A stretch of DNA of 64,000 nucleotides from assembly GCA_030447785.1 (NCBI GenBank), contig JAUJOF010000002.1:239383-303382 (forward strand), in the 5' to 3' direction. The number at the start of each line of letters is the position of its first letter. Position 1 is the first letter of the stretch. The position numbers were made by a program, and so were the translations under genes. Origin of the DNA: Solirubrobacteraceae bacterium (GTDB taxonomy: Bacteria; Actinomycetota; Thermoleophilia; Solirubrobacterales; Solirubrobacteraceae). The notes beneath the pieces were generated by a model. The model was not told the origin of the DNA. It searched no databases and saw nothing but the letters and a program-made list of their open reading frames with translations. Positions 17,321-24,731 of the stretch are shown here, in pieces.

Positions 17321-18190
17321 GTGCCCGCCTGCCTCGACACGCTCCTCATCGGACTCTATGTCCTGGCTGATGACTTCTTCGCACCCCGCCGTGGGCCTGG
17401 TCGCCCGCCCCAGATCACCGACGCTGAACTGCTCTGTCTGGCTGTCGCGCAGATGCTGTTGGACTGCCCCGGCGACCGGCGGTTTTTGGCCATCGCGCGC
17501 TACCGCCTCGGGCACCTGTTTCCCTACCTTCCCAAGCAGCCCGCCTACAACAAGCGCGTCCGCGCCCTGGCCCCCCAGATCGTGCGCCTGCTCAACCTCA
17601 TCGTGTTCGAGTCGCCCTCGTTTTGCGACGAGTTGTGGCTGGTGGACGGCACCCCGGTCCCCTGCGGGCAGTCGCGCGAGACCGCCCGGCGCTCGGAGCT
17701 GGCCGGCTATGCCGCCTACGGATGGAGCCGCTCGCACTCCCGTCATTACTGGGGATTTCGCCTCGTGCTGGTCTGCGCGCCCGACGGGATGCCTGTGGGC
17801 TTCGAACTGGCCCCAGCCAACGTCAGCGAGCGCAAGGTCGCCGCGGAGATCCTCGAACGCCTGCCCGTGGCCGCACGCACCATCCTGGCCGACAAGGGCT
17901 TCGCGGGCCGCGACTTCGAAGCCATGGTCGAGCAGATGGGCGCACGACTCATCCGACCCGACCGCAAGGACGAACCACGACGCCACGGCCAGCTGGGCGC
18001 GGCCCGCCAGTGGATCGAATCGATCATCGACACCCTCAAAGGCCAACTCTCCCTCGAGCGCCACGGCGCACGCACCATGCCCGGCCTCATGGCCCGCATC
18101 GCCGCCCGCATCCTCGCTCTGGCCGCCGCCATCCGCCACAACCAACTCGCCGGCAGCTGGGACCGCAGCCTCATCGCCTACGACCACTGA
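17321..18190 (+). CDS. IS982 family transposase
   Basis: A 289-residue DDE transposase. The start is GTG 17321, preceded by TGGAGG with good spacing; the longer open frame to 17135 is not needed. Typical IS982 features are LDTLLIGLYVLADDFF at the start, LWLVDGTPVPCGQSRETARR, HYWGFRLVLVCAPDGMPVGF, ILADKGFAGRDFE, RPDRKDE and RQWIESIIDTLKGQLSLERHG, ending LIAYDH. The catalytic residues are the Asp of LVDGT, the Asp of ADKGF and the Glu of WIES. It appears intact. I could not define the terminal inverted repeats. Confidence 0.9.
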   Translation: MPACLDTLLIGLYVLADDFFAPRRGPGRPPQITDAELLCLAVAQMLLDCPGDRRFLAIARYRLGHLFPYLPKQPAYNKRVRALAPQIVRLLNLIVFESPSFCDELWLVDGTPVPCGQSRETARRSELAGYAAYGWSRSHSRHYWGFRLVLVCAPDGMPVGFELAPANVSERKVAAEILERLPVAARTILADKGFAGRDFEAMVEQMGARLIRPDRKDEPRRHGQLGAARQWIESIIDTLKGQLSLERHGARTMPGLMARIAARILALAAAIRHNQLAGSWDRSLIAYDH

Positions 18191-18208
18191 TTCCATCGAT
18201 ATGGAATC
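18189..18208 (+). repeat. 8-bp hairpin at the end of the IS982 transposase
   Basis: GATTCCAT and ATGGAATC flank a CGAT loop immediately at the stop codon of the transposase gene. No U-run follows, so it is not a clear terminator; it may be part of the right end of the element. Confidence 0.45.
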
Positions 18209-18264
18209 GATCATCTAGTTCGGATAGGCCCTCCGCTGAGGCACGGCGCATCGTGTGTCGTGCC

Positions 18265-18510
18265 TCAGCGCTCGCTCGCGCCGAACCGCACGGTCATCCA
18301 AGTAGCGTCGTGCTCTTCGCTCACGACCGGCCGCCCAAGTGCGTCGGCGATTCGCAGCACCATCTCGGCATTCGCCAGGTGGACCATCTCGACTACCACC
18401 TCGGCCTCGGCGCGTAGGCGCTCCCACAGCCGCCCGATCTCGACACCACGCGCGAACTCGGCGTCGTCGGTATCGAACGCAAGGGCGAGCGCATGGTTCT
18501 CAGATTCCAT
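18265..18510 (-). CDS. small acidic conserved hypothetical protein
   Basis: An 81-residue product from ATG 18510, preceded by a near-perfect AAGGAGG eight bases upstream. It is rich in Glu, Ala and Val, with a predicted helix (RLWERLRAEAEVVVEMVHLA) and the end DALGRPVVSEEHDATWMTVRFG. No membrane segment, cysteine or known motif is visible. It is the last gene of a minus-strand set with the zinc-ribbon protease, 93 bases beyond that gene's second stop. Function unknown. Confidence 0.65.
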   Translation of the reverse strand: MESENHALALAFDTDDAEFARGVEIGRLWERLRAEAEVVVEMVHLANAEMVLRIADALGRPVVSEEHDATWMTVRFGASER

Positions 18511-18603
18511 CGGGCCTCCTTCGACGGGTCTCGACGCCTCCCTGCTCGCTACGCGCGGATTCAAACTGACTCATGCCAGCTAGGACGACCTGGCGGGACT
18601 GCC

Positions 18604-18765
18604 CTAGTGGAACAAGGCACGCAACCGCGCTCTCAGCCCTCGCCGCTCCCTGACATAGCCCGAGCCCCCACACCGAGGGCACGTGGTTGGAATCGGCGCA
18701 ACCATGACTCCGACCCATTCGCAGTCGACATGGCCCGAGCCCTGGCAGGTTTGACACCGCTCCAG
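18604..18765 (-). CDS. in-frame DnaJ-type zinc-finger extension beyond an amber stop
   Basis: Directly after the TAG stop of the protease, the same frame stays open for 53 codons to a TAG at 18604. It encodes two CxxCxGxGxV halves, RCQTCQGSGHVDC and TCPRCGGSGYV, which together form the zinc site of DnaJ-type zinc fingers, and then an Arg-rich tail. No start codon precedes the first cysteine within this segment, so it cannot easily be a separate gene. It is either reached by readthrough, or was cut off by a recent nonsense mutation or a sequence error in the protease gene. Confidence 0.6.
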   Translation of the reverse strand: MERCQTCQGSGHVDCEWVGVMVAPIPTTCPRCGGSGYVRERRGLRARLRALFH

Positions 18766-19968
18766 CTACTCGTCAGCTTCCCCACTCAGGACTGGCGTGG
18801 CGCAAGCAGGACAGTAACGCCAGCCGGTTCGGAGAGTCCGCTCGCAAGCTCGGCAATGGATGTTGAAGGGGCACCCACACGACGGGCAATAGTGAAAACC
18901 CTTGTCCACTTGGTGCCGCTCGTGACAGTGAGAGCACTCGCGCTCGGGACGGGCCGTCACTACATGCACCCCGTCGGTGGTCTCAAGGATCCGGCCAACG
19001 TTTTGACGGCTGAGCACATCGTCGTACCAGTCGCGAAGGGCTTCGAGCTTGTCCCACACCGGCGGCGGTATGTCTGAAACCGGAATACCAATCCGTCGGG
19101 CCTCCGCACGGTGGATCCCCGCGCCGTGGGATGCGTACTGGTCGAGGAGAACATGAATGATCCTGTCGGCCTGCTCTGCGAGCGTCACCGGCGCTCCAGC
19201 GCCCTTTCCCTTCAGCAGGTGGTTGATGAGACCGTCCTTCGCGTACCGCCGTGACACCTTGTCGGCTCGCTCGTACCAGCCGAGGATCCATGGGTTCAGC
19301 GGCTCGAAAAGGCCCTCAAGTCGCTCTGGGTGTACCTTCTGCCGTGGATAACTCCCTTCTTGCACGTCCATAACGCCGGTCATCTCCAAGAAGTCACGTA
19401 TCACGTGAGCTGGGACATATGTTGGTTCACTCGGCGTCGGCAAATCCTCGGCGGCCTTCGAACTGGGTACAAGCATACGCGGGTCGATCGGGACCTGAGG
19501 ATCAACGGGGCTTAGCTCGGACCCCGGTCCCATCCAAAGCGTGTCTGCTGTAAGCGCCAAGATCGTCGCCGCACTGGACGCATACGCAACTACATAGATG
19601 TGCAGATCCTCGATGTAGTCGTGCAGAAGCGATGAAAGGTCATGAGCGGCGTCCGCGCTGCCACCTACGCTCTGAATTACGAGCGCGGCCTGTTCTTGTC
19701 GGCCCATCTCTTCGAGCAACCCATACAGTGGCCGCAGGTCCCATTTCTCCATCGGAATCCCGCCGCTGTGATAGACGATCACTCGACAGCCAAGCTCTTG
19801 CTCGACTGCTTGGATAACCTGCGCCCCAGGGATATCCTCTTCTGACTGCGGTCCGCTCTGCTCGGCCGACGACTCGACAGTTTGGTCCTGCGGAGCCTCA
19901 GTCTCTTGGGGCTGCTCGGTCCCGTCGCCGGGACCGCCCTCCGCTGTAGCGGTCGTCTCGTCAGGCAC
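18766..19968 (-). CDS. ClpP-fold serine protease of the SDH/SppA type with C-terminal zinc ribbons
   Basis: A 400-residue cytosolic protein with no signal peptide. Residues 1-48 are acidic and disordered. Residues 60-170 match the SDH-protease (pfam01972-like) core: IVYHSGG, LVIQSVGGSADAAHDLSSLL, YVVAYASSAATILALTADTLWMG and SELSPVDPQ, with Ser132 as the likely nucleophile. Residues 345-389 hold nine cysteines (345, 348, 361, 364, 366, 372, 375, 386, 389) forming two zinc ribbons. The gene starts at GTG 19968, overlapping a 58-codon gene by eight bases. The frame continues past the TAG into a further zinc finger. A role in protein quality control or defence is inference from domains and location. 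Confidence 0.8.
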   Translation of the reverse strand: MPDETTATAEGGPGDGTEQPQETEAPQDQTVESSAEQSGPQSEEDIPGAQVIQAVEQELGCRVIVYHSGGIPMEKWDLRPLYGLLEEMGRQEQAALVIQSVGGSADAAHDLSSLLHDYIEDLHIYVVAYASSAATILALTADTLWMGPGSELSPVDPQVPIDPRMLVPSSKAAEDLPTPSEPTYVPAHVIRDFLEMTGVMDVQEGSYPRQKVHPERLEGLFEPLNPWILGWYERADKVSRRYAKDGLINHLLKGKGAGAPVTLAEQADRIIHVLLDQYASHGAGIHRAEARRIGIPVSDIPPPVWDKLEALRDWYDDVLSRQNVGRILETTDGVHVVTARPERECSHCHERHQVDKGFHYCPSCGCPFNIHCRACERTLRTGWRYCPACATPVLSGEADE

Positions 19969-20137
19969 GTGCGGCGCGCCTACGCACCACGAGCCGACTC
20001 ACGGGGTATGGCGGCGGTGCCGGGCGCGTCTCCGGCCGTTCGTAGGACTTCTCCGGAGGGCGCTCACTCCCCCTCTGACCATTCGCGGCCGCCCGCCGCA
20101 CCTTGGTCAATGACTCGCTTTGTCGGACCTCGGCCAT
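19961..20137 (-). CDS. small basic protein coupled to the zinc-ribbon protease
   Basis: A 58-codon gene starting at ATG 20137 with a strong AGGAGG six bases upstream. The product is basic and rich in Arg, Pro, Ser and Glu (MAEVRQSESLTKVRRAAANG), with no membrane helix or cysteine, so probably disordered. Its stop lies eight bases inside the protease gene, suggesting translational coupling and that it is the first gene of that operon. Not recognised as any known family. Confidence 0.55.
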   Translation of the reverse strand: MAEVRQSESLTKVRRAAANGQRGSERPPEKSYERPETRPAPPPYPVSRLVVRRRAARA

Positions 20138-20467
20138 TGTCTCCCTCCTCAGAGTACTCGCCTCGCTCGGCGCAGTTGGGGCTTCTTGCCCCATCGGACG
20201 GGACTCTAACCGCCTCGGCGGCGGCGTGTCGAGCCCCTCGGCGAATGGGCGAGATCACTCGATCTTCCGTCCGGACGCTCGGCATAACCGGGTCTCCTCG
20301 CGTGTTGTGGGTGAAGGTGTCGCCTGAGCGCGTCGAGCCCCTGCGTAGGGCCGCGTTGGGTCGCTTCGCGACGTCCTCGGAGGTTGCACAGGTTGCAGCG
20401 GCGCGCAGCCGCCCCCAGGCGGGAGGCTGCTGGGTGTTCAAAGCTCAGCTACCCCAAGGAGGGCGAC
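20138..20467 (+). other. 330-bp stretch without a gene
   Basis: Lies between the small basic gene (minus strand) and the ISL3 transposase (plus strand). It should hold the promoter of the protease operon and the left end of the ISL3 copy. A shared TTGTGGGT occurs at 20307-20314 and, inverted, near 21699, but no convincing full terminal repeat or target duplication was found. Nothing else recognised. Confidence 0.4.
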
Positions 20468-21690
20468 ATGCGCGCCTGCACGGCATTCAAGCGGCTGCTT
20501 CGCCTGCCCGGAGCGTCCATCCTCGACGTTGCCTTCGGTGCCGAGGGAGTGATCGTGACCGTCGGGTTGCGCCGCCGTCGGCGGATCTGCGCGGCGTGCG
20601 GGCAGACGGGCGGCCACCTTCAGATCCACGATCGGCGCGTCAAGCGCTGGCGTCACCTCGATCTGGGCGCCACGCGGTGCGTGATCGAATGCGAACTGCG
20701 GCTGCTGCGCTGCCCGCACTGCGGCGTGCGGGCCGAGGCGGTGCCGTGGGCGCGCCGCGCTCATCACACCCGCGACTTCGAGGATGTCGTGGCGTGGCTG
20801 GCCCAGCAGATGGCCAAGACGCCGATCGCCGGGCTGCTGCGCATCGGCTGGGACACCGTCGGGCGCATCGTCGCGCGGGTCGTCGCTGACCACCTCGACG
20901 AGCGCCGCCTGGCCGGCCTGGTCGCCATCGGCATCGACGAGATCTCCTATCGCCGCGGCCACCGCTACCTGACCAGCGTCGTCGACCACAAGACGGGCGC
21001 GATCGTGTGGTGCTCGCCCGGTCGCAACGCCGCCACACTGCAGGCGTTCGCTCACCCAGCTCGGCGAGCGCAAGCACTCGATCCGGGCCGTCTCGGTCGA
21101 CATGAGCGGCGGCTATGAGAAGGCCATCCGCGAGCACTGCCCGCAGGCCGAGGTCTGCTTTGACCCCTTCCACATCGTGCCCCTAGCTCAGCGAGCCGTC
21201 GACCAGGTCCGCCGCGACGAATGGAACGCCCACGAGCGCTCGACCACCCCGGCGGGCAAGTGGATCAAGAACACGCGGTGGGTCGCTGCTCAAGGCGCCA
21301 GCCAAGCAGACCCTCCCCCAGCTGGCAGTCCTCGGCGACGTCCAGCAAGCCAACAAGCCGATGTTCAGAGCCTTCCTGCTCAAGGAGGAGCTGCGGCTGC
21401 TCTGTGCCCTTGAGGACCCTGCTCTGGCACCGGCGCACCTGGACGCCTGGCTGGCCTGGGCCTCGCGCTCACGGCTGCAGCCGTTCATCAAGCTGGCCCG
21501 CACGATCCGCCGCCACCGCGCCGGCATCCTGGCCGCCATCCGCCTTGGCCTGTCCAACGGACGCCGCGAAGGCCTCAACAGCCGCATCCGCCTCATCAGC
21601 CACCGCAGCTTCGGCTTCCACTCGGCCGACCCGCTCATCGCGCTCGTCTACCTCTGCTGCACCGCCATCGCCATCCCGCTCCCTCGATGA
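20468..21690 (+). pseudogene. ISL3 family transposase, broken by two +1 frameshifts
   Basis: The start ATG 20468 has AAGGAGG just upstream. The zinc-binding N-terminus (CAACGQTGGHL, LLRCPHCGVRAE), helix-turn-helix and first catalytic Asp (VAIGIDEISYRRGHRY) are in frame one; LTQLGERKHSIRAVSVDMSGG and FDPFHIV follow in frame two; SLLKAPAKQTLPQL and the catalytic-Glu region GRREGLNSRIRLISHR follow in frame three. The frame changes at about 21048 and 21282, each corrected by removing one G, give a normal 406-residue ISL3 transposase. As written it cannot make a full enzyme. Confidence 0.85.
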
Positions 21691-21808
21691 CTGCTAACCC
21701 ACAAGTCGACCGGAGCGCCGAACGTCCCGGCCTGGCTCAACTTCCTTGCGCTGTCCACTCTGGCATGCCATCGTTGGCGTCGTTTGACGTCCGAAGGAGG
21801 GGTTGGGC

Positions 21809-22387
21809 TTGGAGCCCGCTCGGCTGACTAATGACCAAAAGGCGCTGTTTGGTTTCGGTGCCGCCGTAGTCCCCGCCATCCTTGGACTTGCGATTCCTGG
21901 CGGACTTGTCAAAGACAGGGTGGATCTCGATCCAGTCGACATCTTCGTGGCGACGGTGCCATGGACGGCATCGATCGCGCTGATTGTGTGGTTCTTGCAG
22001 GCCGCTCCGGACGACTGGAATGATCTCAGCAAGGCCGCCGTCGCCGTCGCGATATTGGGAGCAGGAGCTGCAATCGGTGTCGAGCTGATTCCGGCTCAAG
22101 CCGTGGTCACTGAACAGCAGGCTGACCAGATCCCCTTCTACATCCTCGCCGAACAACAGGGAGCCACTGCAAAAGGCGGAGTGACCGCTGCTCAGAATCC
22201 CAAAGTTACTGTGGTGATCGTCCTCCTAGGCATAGCCGTGTTTTTGGCGTTTGTCTACGCCATCTTGTACGGGGTCGCGCTTTGGTTCGCCGGACTTGTC
22301 TGTGGGCTATATCTCGGATTGTTGTTGCATAGTTCGTTCACAAGCACCGGGCCGGTAGCTAACGATCAACACGAATCCGGGCTGTGA
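21809..22387 (+). CDS. membrane protein of unknown function
   Basis: A 192-residue protein with about five hydrophobic segments, near residues 11-30, 47-66, 74-93, 132-153 and 156-176, and a loop of about 35 residues between the third and fourth. I choose TTG 21809 because AAGGAGG lies eight bases upstream; a TTG at 21803 is too close. No motif was recognised. AT-richer codons than its chromosomal neighbours suggest it came with the island. Being next to restriction-modification genes makes a defence role possible but unproven. Confidence 0.6.
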   Translation: MEPARLTNDQKALFGFGAAVVPAILGLAIPGGLVKDRVDLDPVDIFVATVPWTASIALIVWFLQAAPDDWNDLSKAAVAVAILGAGAAIGVELIPAQAVVTEQQADQIPFYILAEQQGATAKGGVTAAQNPKVTVVIVLLGIAVFLAFVYAILYGVALWFAGLVCGLYLGLLLHSSFTSTGPVANDQHESGL

Positions 22388-22402
22388 CGAAGCTAGTGAA
22401 AG

Positions 22403-22526
22403 TCAATCGCCGACCAGCACCCCCGCCCGTCGTAGCGTAGGGCGCCACAGGGAGCGCTCTACGGAGCGAACGCGGTGCGCTCGGACGCACGGCGGTCCGT
22501 CCCAGTGCCGGTTGCCGTTGCATGTC
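22403..22526 (-). pseudogene. detached 3' part of the gene split by the IS256 element
   Basis: The minus-strand frame here is the exact continuation of the gene at 23972-24582 once the IS256 element and one copy of its 9-bp target duplication are removed. It would add about 41 codons after LERTC, ending GVLVGD at TGA 22403. The added part has no recognisable motif. Confidence 0.55.
22518..22526 (+). repeat. left target-site duplication of the IS256 element
   Basis: TTGCATGTC, identical to 23972-23980 on the other side of the element. Nine bases is within the 8-9 bp range usual for IS256 insertions. Confidence 0.85.
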
Positions 22527-23971
22527 GAGCAACTGTCAAATGTTGTGGATGAGGTGGCGTGAAGACGTTCAGGCGGCGACCTTCTGGTCCGTCGTGTCCG
22601 GGTGCTCGTCGGGGACCCGGATCCCGTCTTTGAAGGTGTGACCGGCGAGCACGTCGGCGACGAGCTCGTGGCCATTGACGCGCCGCCAGCGCTCGGAGGC
22701 GGCGTCGAGCAGCTTGAACGCCATCGCCAGCGCGGCGGCCTTCGAGCCGGCGCCCTTCTGGACACGCGTGCGCAGCTTGACCGTCGCGAAGCTCGACTCG
22801 ATCGGGTTGGTCGTGCGCAGGTGGCGCCAGTGCTCGGCGGGGAAGTCGAAGTGCGCGGTCAGCGCGCTCCAGTCGCGGTCAAGCTTGGCGACGGCCTTGG
22901 GGTACTTGGCGTCGAACTCGCGCCGGAAGTCCTCCAGCGCCGCCCGGGCGTCAGCGCGCGTCGGGGCGTCGGCGCGCGTCGGGGCCTCCATGATCTCGTG
23001 CAGCATCCGCTTTGCCTGGGGCTGCACGCGCTTGGGTGTCGCGTCGAGGACATTGGCGATTTTGTGCACCCAGCAGCGCTGCTCGGCCGCGTGGGCGAAC
23101 ACGTCCCTGAGGGCGGCCCACAGGCCCAGCGCGCCGTCGCCGCAGACGAGCTTGGGCTCGGCCAGGCCGCGCGCCTTGAGATCGCGCATCAGCTCGGCCC
23201 ACGACTCGGTCGACTCACGAAAGCCGTCCTCGACGGCCAGCAGCTCCTTGGCGCCGTCCTCGCGGACGCCGAGGACGACGAGCAGGCACAGCCGATCATC
23301 CTCGCCCAGGCGCACCGAGACGTGCACGCCGTCGCAGAACAGGTAGGCATAGCGCGTGAAGTCAAGCCGCCGCGAACGAAACGCGTCGTGCTCGGCGCGC
23401 CACGCCTCGGTCAGCCGCTGGATCGAGCTGGCCGACAGCCCCGAGGCGTCCTCGCCCAGCAGATCGCGCAGCGCCGGCGCGAAGTCGCCGGTCGACAGGC
23501 CGCGCAGGTAGAGCACCGGCAGCACATCGCTGACCTTGGGCGAGCGACGCGCGTAGCGCGGCAGGATCTGCGAGCTGAACCGCCGACGCTCACCACTGTC
23601 GGGGTCCACGCAACGGTCGTCGACGCGCGGCGCGCACAGCGGCAGCGTGCCCGACCCGACGGTCACCTTGCGCTGCTTGGCGCGACCGTTGCGCACCACC
23701 AGCCGCCGGCCGTTCTCGTCAACCTCATCGACCAACGCGCTGACGTACTGATCGACCTCGGCCTCCAGCGCCGCGGCGATCATCCGCCGCGCGCCCTCCC
23801 GCGCGAGCTCATCCAGCCCAACCCCAGCCTCGTCTGCCTCCCCGACCGCGAGCCTGCGAACATCTGCCATGGCGTGCCTTCCTTCTCCGCCTTCCGGCAG
23901 TCGGTCTTGATCAACCGGGAAGGTACGCCGCCTCCCTCTTCAAGCCCGTCCACAACATCCGGGTATAGCTC
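22527..23971 (-). mobile_element. complete IS256 family insertion sequence (1445 bp)
   Basis: Bounded by imperfect 25-bp inverted repeats starting GAGC and sharing the core ATGTTGTGGA (22527-22551 and 23947-23971), and flanked by the 9-bp direct repeat TTGCATGTC. It carries a single transposase gene on the minus strand. The intact transposase and intact target duplication suggest a recent insertion. It interrupts a minus-strand gene. Confidence 0.9.
22569..23870 (-). CDS. IS256 (mutator) family transposase
   Basis: A 433-residue transposase starting at ATG 23870. The DDE residues lie in YLFCDGVHVSVRLG, KLVCGDGALGLWAA and RTTNPIESSFATVKLRT; CWVHKIANVLDATPK is also typical. A tandem six-residue duplication (APTRAD twice, an 18-bp repeat at about 22955-22985) lies in a loop and keeps the frame. 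The gene appears intact and active-looking. Confidence 0.93.
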   Translation of the reverse strand: MADVRRLAVGEADEAGVGLDELAREGARRMIAAALEAEVDQYVSALVDEVDENGRRLVVRNGRAKQRKVTVGSGTLPLCAPRVDDRCVDPDSGERRRFSSQILPRYARRSPKVSDVLPVLYLRGLSTGDFAPALRDLLGEDASGLSASSIQRLTEAWRAEHDAFRSRRLDFTRYAYLFCDGVHVSVRLGEDDRLCLLVVLGVREDGAKELLAVEDGFRESTESWAELMRDLKARGLAEPKLVCGDGALGLWAALRDVFAHAAEQRCWVHKIANVLDATPKRVQPQAKRMLHEIMEAPTRADAPTRADARAALEDFRREFDAKYPKAVAKLDRDWSALTAHFDFPAEHWRHLRTTNPIESSFATVKLRTRVQKGAGSKAAALAMAFKLLDAASERWRRVNGHELVADVLAGHTFKDGIRVPDEHPDTTDQKVAA

Positions 23972-23980
23972 TTGCATGTC
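23972..23980 (+). repeat. right target-site duplication of the IS256 element
   Basis: TTGCATGTC, matching 22518-22526. Removing the element and one copy of this repeat restores a continuous minus-strand reading frame. Confidence 0.85.
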
Positions 23981-24582
23981 CGCTCTAGAGCGATCGCGCG
24001 CGCATGTCCGGCACCGACGGAGGTCCGGCGCAGCTCAGAGTCGGTCCAGTCGTAGTTCGGCTCCGTCAGGCGCACCTTGACCTGACGAATCCGCTCGAAG
24101 GCGTCAATGCTCTCTACAAAGCTTGCGTCGACGTGCGGCGCAAGTTCGAACGACAGGCCGGCCCAGCGCTCGTTGTGGCGCACGAGGGACCCAGCGACGA
24201 CGTCGGCGATGTCTGGGGCCTTCGCCCCTCGATGGTTGTACTCAATGATGGCCTCTCGCGACGAGAATTCGAATCGAGCGTGGGTCTTCGTGGCGACGAT
24301 CTCGGTCGACGTTGTATCGGCGTATCGCTCGGTTCCTGCTGCCGTGTCGTAGATCAGAGGCGCGACTTCGGGTTCGCCTTCGTACGCCTGGAGGATGGCT
24401 GCCCCGCTCTTGACGACGCGCACGCTCGGGATCGCGATCTGGCGGTCACGCGTCCGCTCCTGGCGCTGGCCAGCCGACAAGCCGCGGAGATCCATAAACA
24501 AGCGTCGGTAGTCGACTTCTTCGTCACCCGGCAGATGCGCATGGAAGGTGAAGACCTCTAGCTTGCGCTGCGTCCGGCCCAT
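23972..24582 (-). pseudogene. island gene disrupted by IS256, resembles DUF4747-like defence-associated proteins
   Basis: The minus-strand frame from ATG 24582 (GTG 24588 is possible) encodes about 203 native residues before the IS. Visible features: MGRTQRKLEVFTFHAHL, FEFSSREAIIEYNHRGAKAP, SFVESIDAFERIRQVKVRLTEP and NYDWTD. The order of an 'iieyNhrG' strand, then a segment about an axis of 'I..V.v.lteP', recalls DUF4747/RexA-like proteins, but this is a weak match by eye. As it stands the protein would end in about 20 IS-encoded residues. In-silico excision gives a 243-codon ORF. It lies 149 bases downstream of the hsdS stop. Confidence 0.5.
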
Positions 24583-24731
24583 GCCCACGTACGCTACATC
24601 AGGCCCACTAGATAGTCCCTAAGACCGGTGATGAGCGATGCTGTTGTAAGCTCCGTATCCGTAGAGCGCTCCGGCAGACAGCAGTTACAGTAGGCGTTAA
24701 GATGACCGCATGCCATCTCAATCGACGCGGG

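Noticed and set aside
24004-24561. 185-codon plus-strand frame opposite the IS256-split gene
   Set aside because: No ribosome site or motif; the minus-strand frame is continued across the IS with exact target duplication, which supports that strand.
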